A DNA stretch of 64,000 nt from JAURVT01 sp049059935 (GTDB lineage Bacteria; Actinomycetota; Actinomycetes; Propionibacteriales; Nocardioidaceae), in assembly GCF_049059935.1 (NCBI RefSeq), contig NZ_JBMGQR010000001.1:124001-188000 (forward strand), written 5' to 3'. Below the pieces are notes generated by a model. It was not told where the DNA came from, did no database searches, and worked only from the letters and a program-made list of their open reading frames with translations. This document shows, in pieces, positions 45,299-54,111 of the stretch; the first letter of the stretch is position 1, and each line of letters opens with the position of its first letter. The translations under genes were made by a program, and so were the position numbers.

Positions 45299-46252
45299 AT
45301 GAGCACCCCACAGCAGCCCATCGGCTCCGGGTTCGGCGCCGACACCACCGCCGCCGAGGTCCTCGCCGGCATCGACCTCACCGGCAAGGTCGCGGTCGTC
45401 ACCGGCGGCTACTCCGGCCTCGGTCTGGAGACCACCCGCGCGCTCGCCGGCGCCGGCGCGCACGTCGTCGTCCCCGCGCGGCGTCCCGACGCCGCGCGCG
45501 AGAACCTCGACGGCATCGACGGCGTCGAGGTGGACGAGCTCGACCTCGGCGACCTCGCGAGCGTCGAGGCGTTCGCCGACCGCTTCCTGGCGTCCGGACG
45601 CACGATCGACCTGATGATCGACAACGCCGGCATCATGGCGTGCCCCGAGACGCGCGTCGGCCCGGGCTGGGAGGCCCAGCTCGCCACCAACCACCTCGGC
45701 CACTTCGCGCTCGTCAACCGGCTCTGGCCCGCGCTCGCGCCCGGTGGCGCGCGCGTGGTGTCGGTGTCGTCGTCGGGACACAAGAACAGCCCCGTCGTCT
45801 GGGACGACCTGCAGCTCGAGCGCGGCTACGACAAGTGGAAGGCCTACGGCCAGGCCAAGACCGCCAACGCCCTGTTCGCCGTGCACCTCGACGCCCTGGG
45901 CAAGGACGTGGGCGTCCGCGCGTTCTCGCTGCACCCCGGCGGCATCCTGACCCCGCTGCAGCGGCACCTGCCGAAGCAGGAGATGGTCGACAAGGGCTGG
46001 ATCGACGAGGAGGGGAACTCGCTGAACCCGTCGTTCAAGACGCCCGAGCAGGGCGCCGCCACGTCGGTCTGGGCGGCCACCTCCCCGCAGCTCGACGGCC
46101 TGGGCGGCGTCTACTGCGAGGACTGCGACGTCGCGCCGGTCTCCACCGACTCCTCGCCCGGCGTCCGTCCCCACGCCGTCGACCCCGACGAGGCCGCCCG
46201 GCTGTGGTCGGTCTCGGCCGAGCTCACGGGAGTCGACGCGTTCGCCTCCTAG
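45299..46252 (+). CDS. Short-chain dehydrogenase/reductase, extended retinol dehydrogenase-like type
   Basis: This 317-residue SDR has cofactor motif VVTGGYSGLGLET (residues 34-46), NAG motif DNAGIMACPE and ATNHLGHFALVNRLWP. The catalytic Ser is in VSVSSSGHKNSP and YGQAKTANALF supplies the Tyr-x-x-x-Lys. Such proteins in actinobacteria reduce various carbonyls; the substrate is unknown. It stands between ynfA and the glycosyltransferase, 18 bases after the former. Confidence 0.92.
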   Translation: MSTPQQPIGSGFGADTTAAEVLAGIDLTGKVAVVTGGYSGLGLETTRALAGAGAHVVVPARRPDAARENLDGIDGVEVDELDLGDLASVEAFADRFLASGRTIDLMIDNAGIMACPETRVGPGWEAQLATNHLGHFALVNRLWPALAPGGARVVSVSSSGHKNSPVVWDDLQLERGYDKWKAYGQAKTANALFAVHLDALGKDVGVRAFSLHPGGILTPLQRHLPKQEMVDKGWIDEEGNSLNPSFKTPEQGAATSVWAATSPQLDGLGGVYCEDCDVAPVSTDSSPGVRPHAVDPDEAARLWSVSAELTGVDAFAS

Positions 46253-46342
46253 CGGCGCCCCAGGGTCGACGTGCCGGAGGTCACGCCCGTCGTTCACGTC
46301 GAGGACGGGCTTTCGTCACGTCGACCACGGACAATCGCTGAC

Positions 46343-47896
46343 GTGGGGGTCACGTCGGTCGAGCGCGCGCAGACGCCCTCTGGGCCCCTCGCCCGTCTCC
46401 GCGGGCGGCGCGTGTCCGACCGCGCCTGGGTCGGGCTGTGCGTGCTGCTGGTCGTCGCGGTGCGCCTGCCGTTCCTGACGCTGCACGTCGGCGCCGACGA
46501 GGGCGGGTTCCTGCTGCTCGGGTCGCAGTGGCGCTCCGGCGCCGGCTCGCTCTACGGCCAGTACTGGGTCGACCGGCCGCCGCTGCTCATCGGCGCCTAC
46601 GGGCTGGCCGACGCGCTCGGTGGCGTGGTGGCGCTGCGCCTGATCGGCTGCGTCGCGGCCGGCGCCACCGTCCTGCTCGCCGCCCACGCCGGACGGACGG
46701 CACGCGGCGCCGCCGGTGGACGCTGGGCCGCGATGGCCGCCGGCGCCTTCCTCACCACGTCGATGTTCGGGGCGCCCGAGGTCAGCGGCGAGCTGCTGGC
46801 CGTCCCGTTCGTGATGGCCTCGGTGGCCGTCACCCTCTCGGTGATCGGCACCCGCGACCCCCGCCGCCAGCTGCTCGGCGGGCTCCTCGCCGGCGCGCTC
46901 GCGGCCGTCGGTCCCCTGGTCAAGCAGAACTTCGTCGACGGCTTCGTGTTCGCCGTCGTGGCCCTGGCCGTCGCCGCCCTCACCGGACGGATCGACCGCC
47001 GCGCCGCGGGGCGTGCCCTGGCGGGCGGCGTCGTCGGCGCCCTGGTGACCGCGGCCGTGGTGCTCGCCTGGGCCGCCTCGCGAGGGACGTCCCTGCCCGA
47101 GCTGTGGAACGCCCTGATCCCGTTCCGCGCCGACGCCGCGGCCGTCATCTCCAGCTCGGCCAGCCCCGCCACCGGCGAGCGACTGGTGCGGCTCGTCGGG
47201 TCGTTCGTGATCAGCGGCGGCGCCGTCCTGGCCACGCTCGCCCTGATCTCGGTGGTCCGACGACGCGGACGCGACCACGTGGGCACCGGTGCCGTCGCCG
47301 TCCTCGGCTGGGCGACGTTCTCGGTGTTCGCCGGGGGCAGCTACTGGCTCCACTACCTGCTCGAGATGCTGCCCGGCCTCGCGCTCGCGGCCGCGATCGC
47401 CGGTGGCGGCGTGCGGCGCACGCGTCGGGTGGGACGTCCCGTCGTCGTGTACGCGCTGCTGCTCGCCGTGGTCGCCGGCACCACCAGCAGCATCACCCGC
47501 ATCCAGGAGGGCTCGGTGCCCTACACGGCGGGCACCTGGCTGGGCGCGGCGTCCCGTCCCGGCGACACCGCGATCGTGGCCTACGGGCAGCCGGGGATCC
47601 TCTACGAGGCCGGGCTGAGCAGCCCGTACTCGATGGTGTGGAGCCTCCCGGTGCGGGTGCGCGACCCGAGGCTCACGCAGATGACCGCCGTCCTCGAGGG
47701 CCCGCGCGCACCGGTCTGGCTGGTGCAGTGGAGGGGGACGATGCGGTCGTGGGGCATCGACCCGTCGGCCGCCGAGCCCGTGATCGAGGCGCGCTACCGC
47801 CGCGTCGCCGACGTCTGCGGGTACGCGGTCCTGCTGCGCGACGACGTGGAGCGCCCGGTGCCGCCCACGCCCGCGGTGTGCCCCTCAGGACCCTGA
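46343..47896 (+). CDS. Polytopic membrane protein, GT39/GT83-like glycosyltransferase type
   Basis: A protein of about 517 residues with roughly ten membrane helices. LPFLTLHVGADEGGFLLLGSQW near the start carries the Asp-Glu pair typical of membrane GT-C glycosyltransferases using polyprenyl-phosphate sugars. YGQYWVDRPPLLIGAYGLAD follows, and a soluble C-terminal part reads IVAYGQPGILYEAGLSS. GTG 46343 lies seven bases behind GACAAT and may be leaderless. GTG 46271 adds 24 residues and cannot be excluded. The sugar acceptor is unknown. Confidence 0.78.
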   Translation: MGVTSVERAQTPSGPLARLRGRRVSDRAWVGLCVLLVVAVRLPFLTLHVGADEGGFLLLGSQWRSGAGSLYGQYWVDRPPLLIGAYGLADALGGVVALRLIGCVAAGATVLLAAHAGRTARGAAGGRWAAMAAGAFLTTSMFGAPEVSGELLAVPFVMASVAVTLSVIGTRDPRRQLLGGLLAGALAAVGPLVKQNFVDGFVFAVVALAVAALTGRIDRRAAGRALAGGVVGALVTAAVVLAWAASRGTSLPELWNALIPFRADAAAVISSSASPATGERLVRLVGSFVISGGAVLATLALISVVRRRGRDHVGTGAVAVLGWATFSVFAGGSYWLHYLLEMLPGLALAAAIAGGGVRRTRRVGRPVVVYALLLAVVAGTTSSITRIQEGSVPYTAGTWLGAASRPGDTAIVAYGQPGILYEAGLSSPYSMVWSLPVRVRDPRLTQMTAVLEGPRAPVWLVQWRGTMRSWGIDPSAAEPVIEARYRRVADVCGYAVLLRDDVERPVPPTPAVCPSGP

Positions 47897-48325
47897 CGCC
47901 TCGAGCGCGTCCCTGATCCCGTCGCGGCACAGGTCGGCGAAGATGCCCAGCCACTGGGTCATCGCCGCGTCGTCGACGGTCGAGTCCACGACCATCAGGT
48001 GCTCCACGACCGTGCCGCGGTCACCGGCGTCGAGCACGTGCAGGGTCTCGGTGGCGCCGCCGACCGGGCTCTGGTTGCGGAGCACCAGCCGGCACCGCGA
48101 CGCCGAGCGCTCGTGGCGGACGACCACGACGTCGGACTCCAGCGGCTCGTCGAAGACCCAGGTGGTCGAGACCAGCTCGGCGCCGACGTCCTCGACCCGG
48201 CCGTCGACCGGGGCGAAGGTGCGGACGGCCCGTCCCCAGTGACCGGGGCCGGTGAGGTCGGTCACGACGGCCCACGCCCGCGCCATCGGCAGCGTGGTCG
48301 TGAGCTCGCGCCTGGATGACGTCAC
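47885..48325 (-). CDS. SRPBCC family protein
   Basis: This 146-residue protein of the START/polyketide cyclase-like fold has ELTTTLPMARAWAVVTDLTGPGHWG at the start and a long C-terminal helix (MTQWLGIFADLCRDGIRDALEAS). Such proteins bind hydrophobic ligands. GTG 48325 is the natural start. Its stop overlaps the end of the glycosyltransferase gene by 12 bases tail to tail. It is divergent from the diiron oxygenase gene and shares the palindrome-rich intergenic gap with it. Confidence 0.82.
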   Translation of the reverse strand: MTSSRRELTTTLPMARAWAVVTDLTGPGHWGRAVRTFAPVDGRVEDVGAELVSTTWVFDEPLESDVVVVRHERSASRCRLVLRNQSPVGGATETLHVLDAGDRGTVVEHLMVVDSTVDDAAMTQWLGIFADLCRDGIRDALEASGS

Positions 48326-48395
48326 GTCGCTGCTCTCCCCCGTACGACGGCCCCTCGCCGCTGGCGCCCCCGTCGCGGAGGCACAGCCCGATCCT

Positions 48396-48411
48396 ACTGG
48401 TACGTACCAGT
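48396..48411. promoter_or_regulatory. Perfect 16-base palindromic operator
   Basis: ACTGGTACGTACCAGT is a perfect palindrome lying in the 176-base gap between the divergent SRPBCC gene and the diiron oxygenase operon. Its form is typical of TetR-family operators. No TetR gene lies next to it, so the regulator would act from elsewhere. Confidence 0.65.
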
Positions 48412-48446
48412 GCGAAACGACGTGTCGGCGCGTGACGGTAGCCATA

Positions 48447-48477
48447 TGACACGAACGATGTATCATTCATCGTGTCA
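48447..48477. promoter_or_regulatory. Second inverted repeat upstream of the diiron oxygenase operon
   Basis: TGACACGA at 48447-48454 pairs with TCGTGTCA at 48470-48477. Inside lies ACGATG (48455-48460) with CATCGT (48468-48473). TATCAT at 48461-48466 inside the repeat resembles a -10 box, so a bound protein would block RNA polymerase. It lies 24 bases before the start codon. Confidence 0.6.
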
Positions 48478-48501
48478 GTTAAGTCCACTCGGAGGTGTCC
48501 C

Positions 48502-49428
48502 ATGAGCAGCACCACGATCCGCCCCGGCAACATCCGTGACGAGGCCCCCGAGGGCGGCCACGACGACGTCGCCGCGCGCCTGCTCGACTCGGCCGCGACG
48601 CTGTCCTACGACCCGGCCACCGAGCTGGACTGGGACGCCCCGCTCGAGCCCGGCCTGTACGGCCTGAACCCCGAGTGGTGCTCGCTGTACGGCACCCCGC
48701 TGTGGGACGAGATGACCGAGGACCAGAAGGTCACGCTGACGCGGCACGAGGTCTGCTCGATCATGAGCACCGGCATCTGGTTCGAGATGATCCTGCAGCA
48801 GATGATCCTGCGCGACCAGTACGTCCAGGACCCCTCCACCTCGGAGTTCCAGTTCGCGCTCACCGAGATCGCCGACGAGTGCCGGCACTCGATCATGTTC
48901 GCGCGCGCCTGCGCCAAGATGGACGTCCCGAACTACACCCCCAAGCGCCTCACCGTCGAGGTCGCCCGCGCCTTCAAGACCCTCGCCAACGCCGAGGCCG
49001 CGTACGGCGGCATCCTCGTGGCCGAGGAGGTGCTCGACGTCATGCAGCGCGACTGGATGCGCGGCGAGCAGGTGCTGCCGATCGTGCGCGGCACCAGCAA
49101 GATCCACGTGGTCGAGGAGTCGCGGCACATGAAGTTCGCCCGCGAGGAGATCCGCGAGTCGATGCAGGGCGTCAGCGAGCGCCGTCGCCGGATGAGCGCG
49201 TTCGTGATCTCGATGGCCGCCTACTTCATCGTCACCAGCATGGTGAACCCCGGCGTGTACGCCGCCGCCGGGCTCGACACCAAGCGCGCCGTGCGCGAGG
49301 CCGCCCGCAGCGAGCACCGCAAGGCGATGATGCGCACCAGCTGCGCGCACCTCATGCACTTCCTGTCCGAGGTCGGCCTGCTGACGCCCCGCGCGGCCAA
49401 GGTCTACCGCAAGATCAACATGCTCTGA
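48502..49428 (+). CDS. AurF-type diiron oxygenase
   Basis: This 308-residue all-helical protein has the seven AurF metal ligands in order: Glu95 (WFEMIL), Glu126 and His129 (DECRHS), Glu175 (VAEEVL), then His202, Glu206 and His209 (IHVVEESRHM). The H-x3-E-x2-H spacing and the 27-residue gap before it match AurF, the p-aminobenzoate N-oxygenase. It therefore probably uses O2 at a diiron centre for N-oxygenation or hydroxylation; the substrate is unknown. ATG 48502 follows GGAGG by eight bases. The FprB-type reductase starts three bases after its stop. Confidence 0.9.
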   Translation: MSSTTIRPGNIRDEAPEGGHDDVAARLLDSAATLSYDPATELDWDAPLEPGLYGLNPEWCSLYGTPLWDEMTEDQKVTLTRHEVCSIMSTGIWFEMILQQMILRDQYVQDPSTSEFQFALTEIADECRHSIMFARACAKMDVPNYTPKRLTVEVARAFKTLANAEAAYGGILVAEEVLDVMQRDWMRGEQVLPIVRGTSKIHVVEESRHMKFAREEIRESMQGVSERRRRMSAFVISMAAYFIVTSMVNPGVYAAAGLDTKRAVREAARSEHRKAMMRTSCAHLMHFLSEVGLLTPRAAKVYRKINML

Positions 49429-49431
49429 CCC

Positions 49432-51060
49432 ATGTCCTACGCGATCACGCAGAGCTGCTGCAACGACGCCACGTGCGTCTCGGTGTGCCCGGTCAACTGC
49501 ATCCACCCGACGCCCGACGAGCCCGACTTCGGCACGACGGACATGCTGTACATCGACGGTGACAGCTGCATCGACTGCGGTGCCTGCGCCGACGCGTGCC
49601 CGGTCGACGCGATCCGTCCCGCCGACCGGCTGTTCGGCCCCGAGTCGATCTTCGTCGAGCTGAACGCGCAGTACTACGCCGATCGCGACGTCGACCACAC
49701 CTGGGGCGAGCCGCAGTTCCCGCGGTCGATGCCCACGCCGAGCCGGGGGCTGCGCGTCGCGGTCGTCGGCACCGGGCCCGCGGCGTCCTACACCGCGCAG
49801 GAGCTGCTGTACGCCACCGACGCCGAGGTCACGATGATCGACCGGCTGCCCGTGCCCGGCGGGCTGGTGCGCGCCGGCGTGGCGCCCGACCACCCGTCCA
49901 CCAAGCGCATCGGCGACAGCTTCGCGTCGATGTGGGACAACCCGCGCCTGCACCTGGTGGCCAACCTCGACGTGGGCCGCGACGTCAGCCGCGAGGAGGT
50001 GCTCGAGCACCACCACGCCGTCGTGTACGCCACCGGAGCGGCGTCCGACCGCGCGCTCGACGTGCCAGGCGAGGACCTCCCCGGCAGCATCAGCGCCACC
50101 GACGTCGTCCGCTGGTACAACGGCGACCCGCTCGCCGACGTCGAGGCGCCCGTGCTGACGTCGGCGCGCGCCGTCGTCGTCGGCAACGGCAACGTCGGCC
50201 TCGACGTCGCCCGCATCCTCACCGGCGACCCCGACCACCTCGCCACCACCGACATCGCCGACGAGGCCCTCGCCGCCCTGCGCGACGGCGCGCTGCACGA
50301 GGTGGTCGTGCTCGGCCGCCGCGGCCCCGAGCACGCCGCCTACACCGGCCCCGAGCTGGTGGCGCTGGCCCACCGCCTCGACGCCGAGCTGGTCGTCGCC
50401 GACGACCCCGACACCCGCGCCGCCATCGAGGCCGCCGCGCCCGGCACCCGCGCCGCGCTGCTGCGCGACGTGCCGATGGTCCCGGTCGACCTCACCGCTC
50501 CCCCGGCTCCGGGTCGCCGCATCGTCCTGGCGTTCGGCCTGGCCACCCGCGAGCTGGTGGGCGACTCCCACGTCACCGGGGTCCGCACCGCGCGCGGCGA
50601 CGAGCCCGGGCCCGAGGTGGCCACCGGGCTGGTGGTCCGCGCCGTCGGGTACCGCGGCCGGCCGGTCGCCGACCTGCCCTTCGAGGACGAGTCGGGCACC
50701 GTGCCCCACGAGGGCGGAGGCGTGGTCGACGCCGACGGCGCCCGCGTGCCCGGCACCTACGTCGCCGGCTGGATCAAGCGCGGCCCCTCCGGTGGCATCG
50801 GCGCCAACCGCACCTGCGCCGCCGATACCGTCGCGACGATCCTCGACGACCTCGGCCACGGACGCGTCCCCGCCCCGAGGCGCGGCGCCGCCGCGTTCGC
50901 CCGGCTCGTCCGCAAGCGGCAGGGCGACGCCCTCGGCCTGAAGCACGTGCTCAACATCGACCGCACCGAGCGCGAGGCCGGCGCCGCCGCGGGACGCCCG
51001 CGCGTCAAGCTCACCACCGTCCCCGACCTGCTGGCCGCCGGACGCGGACGCAAGCGCTAG
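49432..51060 (+). CDS. Ferredoxin-fused ferredoxin-NADP+ reductase, FprB type
   Basis: This 542-residue fusion starts with a bacterial-type ferredoxin domain (residues 1-70) containing CCNDATCVSVCPVNC and CIDCGACADACPVD, so up to two clusters. An adrenodoxin-reductase-like FAD/NADPH flavoprotein follows (VAVVGTGPAASYTAQELL near 103, VVVGNGNVGLDVARIL near 244, YVAGWIKRGPSGGIGANR near 440). Mycobacterial FprB has this layout. Placed directly behind an AurF-type oxygenase, it most likely feeds that enzyme electrons. The stop shares CTAG with the convergent SDR gene. Confidence 0.93.
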   Translation: MSYAITQSCCNDATCVSVCPVNCIHPTPDEPDFGTTDMLYIDGDSCIDCGACADACPVDAIRPADRLFGPESIFVELNAQYYADRDVDHTWGEPQFPRSMPTPSRGLRVAVVGTGPAASYTAQELLYATDAEVTMIDRLPVPGGLVRAGVAPDHPSTKRIGDSFASMWDNPRLHLVANLDVGRDVSREEVLEHHHAVVYATGAASDRALDVPGEDLPGSISATDVVRWYNGDPLADVEAPVLTSARAVVVGNGNVGLDVARILTGDPDHLATTDIADEALAALRDGALHEVVVLGRRGPEHAAYTGPELVALAHRLDAELVVADDPDTRAAIEAAAPGTRAALLRDVPMVPVDLTAPPAPGRRIVLAFGLATRELVGDSHVTGVRTARGDEPGPEVATGLVVRAVGYRGRPVADLPFEDESGTVPHEGGGVVDADGARVPGTYVAGWIKRGPSGGIGANRTCAADTVATILDDLGHGRVPAPRRGAAAFARLVRKRQGDALGLKHVLNIDRTEREAGAAAGRPRVKLTTVPDLLAAGRGRKR

Positions 51061-51833
51061 AAGACCGAGTAGCCGCCGTCGATCGTGACGATCGACCCGG
51101 TCATGAAGCTCGACGACGGCGAGGCGAGGTGCACGACCGTCGGCGCGATCTCGTCGGGCGTGGCGTACCGCTCCATCGGCGCGTCCTCGATCCACTGGCG
51201 CCGGAACTCCGGCTCGTCCACCGGCGACATCTCGGTCTTGACGTACCCCGGCGCGACGGCGTTGACGCGGATGCCCAGCGGGGCCCACTCGGCCGCGAGG
51301 GACCGCGTGAGGTGGTGCACGGCGGCCTTGGACGCGTTGTAGGCGGGCTGCCACTGGGGACGGTTGACGATGTCGCCCGACATCGAGCCGATGTTGACGA
51401 TCGACCCGCCGCCGTGCTCGGCCATGTGCCGGGCGGCGGCCGTGCTGAGCATCCACACGCCCATCACGTTCACGTCGAAGACCTCGCGGAACTCGTCGTC
51501 GCCCACCTCGAGCGCCGGTCGGTGCACGCACGTGCCCGCGTTGTTGACCACGACGTCGAGGCGGCCGGTCTCGTCGACGGTGCGGGCGACGAGCGCGTCC
51601 ACCTCGGCACGGTCGGTGACGTCGGTGCGCACGGCGAGCACGCGTCGGCCGGTCTCCTCGGCGAGCGACGCGGCGACGTCGACGGACGCGTCGCCGTCAC
51701 GCGCGGCGATGACGACGTCGGCGCCCGCCTCGGCCAGCGCACGCGAGAACGCGAGGCCGAGGCCGCGGTAGCCGCCCGTCACGATCGCGGTGCGCCCGTC
51801 GAGGGCGAACCTGGAGAGCACGGTGTCGGTCAT
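51057..51833 (-). CDS. Short-chain dehydrogenase/reductase
   Basis: This 258-residue classical SDR has TGGYRGLGLAFS (cofactor binding, residues 19-30), NNAGT, catalytic Ser in NIGSMSG, YNASKAAVHHL with Tyr and Lys, and the C-terminal GSIVTIDGGYSVF. The gluconate 5-dehydrogenase/3-oxoacyl-reductase-like group fits best; the substrate is unknown. ATG 51833. It converges on the FprB gene, with both stop codons inside one CTAG. It lies 20 bases after the DUF445 gene on the same strand and may be co-transcribed with it. Confidence 0.92.
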   Translation of the reverse strand: MTDTVLSRFALDGRTAIVTGGYRGLGLAFSRALAEAGADVVIAARDGDASVDVAASLAEETGRRVLAVRTDVTDRAEVDALVARTVDETGRLDVVVNNAGTCVHRPALEVGDDEFREVFDVNVMGVWMLSTAAARHMAEHGGGSIVNIGSMSGDIVNRPQWQPAYNASKAAVHHLTRSLAAEWAPLGIRVNAVAPGYVKTEMSPVDEPEFRRQWIEDAPMERYATPDEIAPTVVHLASPSSSFMTGSIVTIDGGYSVF

Positions 51834-51853
51834 GGGTTCCTCCGGTGGATGGG

Positions 51854-53125
51854 TCAGACGAGCACGACGAAGGTGTGGATCACCAGGCCGACGAGACCGC
51901 CGACGACGGTGCCGTTGATCCGGATGAACTGCAGGTCGCGGCCCACGTGCAGCTCGATGCGCCTCGCGGCCTCGTGGCCGTCCCAGCGGTCGACGGTCTC
52001 GGAGATGACGGTGGCCAGCTCGCTGCCGTAGTTGGTCACCAGGAAGGCCGCCGCGTCGCTGAGCATCGTGTCGAGGCGCTCCTGGGTGGCCGCGTCGTCC
52101 ACGACGAGGCGGCCGTAGCCCACCAGCGCCTCGATGCCGCGGGTGCGCAGCACGCTGTCGGGGTCGGCCAGGGCGTCGGCGAACGCGTTGCGCAGGGCGT
52201 TCCAGATCGAGACGGCGCTGTCGCCGACCTTCGGCTGCGCCAGCACCCGACGCTTGAGCCGCTCGGCGCGCTCGCGGGTGTCGTCGTCGTGCTGGAGGTC
52301 GTCGGCGAGCTGGGCAAGGAAGTCGTCCAGGGCCTTGCGGGCGCGGTGCTCGGGGTCGTCGCGGACGTCGGCGGCGAACGCGATGGCCTCGCGGATCAGG
52401 CGCTCGGAGACGCGCTCGTCCACCCACTGCGGGGTCCACCACGGTGCCCGCTCCTGGACGACGGCGACGATGTCGCCCTCGTGGTCGGTCAGGTAGCGGT
52501 GCAGCTCGCCCACCGCCAGGTCGACCAGGCCGTGGTGGGCGCCCTCGGCGACGACCTCCTGCAGCAGCTGCCCGGCGACGGGGCTGAGCTCCTCGTCGGC
52601 CAGCCGCGGGATGAGGGTCTGCTCGACGAGCGCGCGCACGTCGTCGTCCTTGATCCGGACGACGGCCTGGCGGGCGATCTTGGCGACCTCGCCGACGACG
52701 CGCGTGGCGTGCGCCTCGTCGGAGACCCACGTGCCGATGCGGCGGCTGACCTGGGCGCTCATGACGCGCTCGCGCACCACCTCCTGGGACAGGAAGTTGT
52801 CGGTGACGAACTCCTGGAGGCTCTGGCCCAGCGCCGCCTTGCGGGTGGGGATCAGCGCGGTGTGCGGGATCGGCAGGCCGAGCGGGTGGCGGAACAGCGC
52901 GGTGACGGCGAACCAGTCGGCGATCGCGCCCACCATGCTCGCCTCGGCCCCGGCGTTGACGAACCCCCAGAAGCCGTCCTGCCCGAGCGTGGCGGCGAAG
53001 ACGACCGCCGCGAGCACGAGCAGCGACAGGGCGACGGCCTGCATGCGTCGCAGCCCCTTCAGACGCGCGGCGTCGGCCTCGCCGCTGCCCGGGACGTTCA
53101 GCTGCAGGGGGGTCTGGGTGGTCAC
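51854..53125 (-). CDS. DUF445 family membrane-associated protein
   Basis: This 423-residue DUF445 (YjiN-like) protein has an N-terminal membrane helix (MQAVALSLLVLAAVVFAATLG) and the signature EASMVGAIADWFAVTALFRHPLGLPIPHTALIP, then a long helical part of more than 250 residues. The C-terminal membrane segment reads INGTVVGGLVGLVIHTFVVLV. The function is unknown, perhaps at the cell surface. GTG 53125 is the start. It is divergent from the metallopeptidase gene across 65 bases. Confidence 0.92.
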   Translation of the reverse strand: MTTQTPLQLNVPGSGEADAARLKGLRRMQAVALSLLVLAAVVFAATLGQDGFWGFVNAGAEASMVGAIADWFAVTALFRHPLGLPIPHTALIPTRKAALGQSLQEFVTDNFLSQEVVRERVMSAQVSRRIGTWVSDEAHATRVVGEVAKIARQAVVRIKDDDVRALVEQTLIPRLADEELSPVAGQLLQEVVAEGAHHGLVDLAVGELHRYLTDHEGDIVAVVQERAPWWTPQWVDERVSERLIREAIAFAADVRDDPEHRARKALDDFLAQLADDLQHDDDTRERAERLKRRVLAQPKVGDSAVSIWNALRNAFADALADPDSVLRTRGIEALVGYGRLVVDDAATQERLDTMLSDAAAFLVTNYGSELATVISETVDRWDGHEAARRIELHVGRDLQFIRINGTVVGGLVGLVIHTFVVLV

Positions 53126-53190
53126 GAGCCGACCTTAGGTGGTGGCGCGGCCGACGGCCCGCGGGCCCGCCGCGCCCTAGACTCCCGCCC

Positions 53191-54111
53191 ATGACCTTCC
53201 GCGAGGGCGCCGAGCTCGACACCAGCCAGGTGACGTCCGGAGGTGGCGGCCGCGGCGGCGCCATCGTCGGCGGCGGGGTGGGCAGCATCCTGCTGCTCGT
53301 CCTGGGCCTGATCTTCGGCGGCGACGTCCTCGGCGGCGCCGGTGGTGGCGGCGGGCTCGCCTTCGACCCGACGACGATCACGCAGGCCGGGCAGTCCGAG
53401 GGGGACCTGTCGGGCAAGGCGTTCGACGAGTGCCGCACCGGTGCCGACGCCAACGCCAACGACACCTGTCGCGTGATCGGCACCGTCAACAGCGTGCAGG
53501 ACTACTGGAGCGACGCGCTGCCGGCCGACGGCAACCGCCAGTACCGCGAGGCCCAGACCGTCCTGTACTCCGGGCAGACCCAGTCACCCTGCGGCACCGC
53601 GTCCAACGCGACCGGCCCCTTCTACTGCCCGAGCGACGAGCGGGTCTACATCGACGCGTCGTTCTTCGACGAGCTCACCCGCACCTACGGCTCCGACGGC
53701 GGTGCCCTCGCGCAGATGTACGTCGTCGCGCACGAGTACGGCCACCACGTGCAGCAGATCCTCGGGGTGCTCGGGGCGGCCCAGCAGGACCGTCAGGGCG
53801 CCGAGTCCGGGTCGGTGCGCATCGAGCTGATGGCCGACTGCCTCGCGGGCGTCTGGGCCAACCACGCCTCGTCCACCCGCGACGCCGACGGCGAGGCGCT
53901 GCTCGAGCCGCTGACGCGCCGCGACGTCGAGTCGGCGCTGTCGGCGGCGGCGGCCGTCGGCGACGACCGCATCCAGCGCGCGTCGGGCGGCCAGGTGAAC
54001 CCCGAGGCCTGGACGCACGGGTCGGCCGCGCAGCGTCAGCGCTGGTTCACCACCGGCTACGAGTCGGGCACGCTCCAGCGCTGCGACACGTTGAACGCGC
54101 GTGACCTCTGA
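53191..54111 (+). CDS. Neutral zinc metallopeptidase, YpfJ family
   Basis: This 306-residue protein has a Gly-rich N-terminus with one membrane helix (GGGVGSILLLVLGLIFGG, residues 29-46) and an extracytoplasmic catalytic domain with zinc motif HEYGHH near residue 182 and the third ligand region in ELMADCLAGVWA. Four cysteines (DECRTG, DTCRV, SPCGT, FYCPS) may form disulfides. It matches the putative neutral zinc metallopeptidase family in length and motif order. The CPBP gene starts 11 bases before its stop. Confidence 0.94.
   Translation: MTFREGAELDTSQVTSGGGGRGGAIVGGGVGSILLLVLGLIFGGDVLGGAGGGGGLAFDPTTITQAGQSEGDLSGKAFDECRTGADANANDTCRVIGTVNSVQDYWSDALPADGNRQYREAQTVLYSGQTQSPCGTASNATGPFYCPSDERVYIDASFFDELTRTYGSDGGALAQMYVVAHEYGHHVQQILGVLGAAQQDRQGAESGSVRIELMADCLAGVWANHASSTRDADGEALLEPLTRRDVESALSAAAAVGDDRIQRASGGQVNPEAWTHGSAAQRQRWFTTGYESGTLQRCDTLNARDL

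Noticed and set aside
48396..51060. Secondary-metabolite gene cluster around the AurF-like gene
   Set aside because: No polyketide, peptide synthetase, prenyltransferase or resistance gene is nearby.
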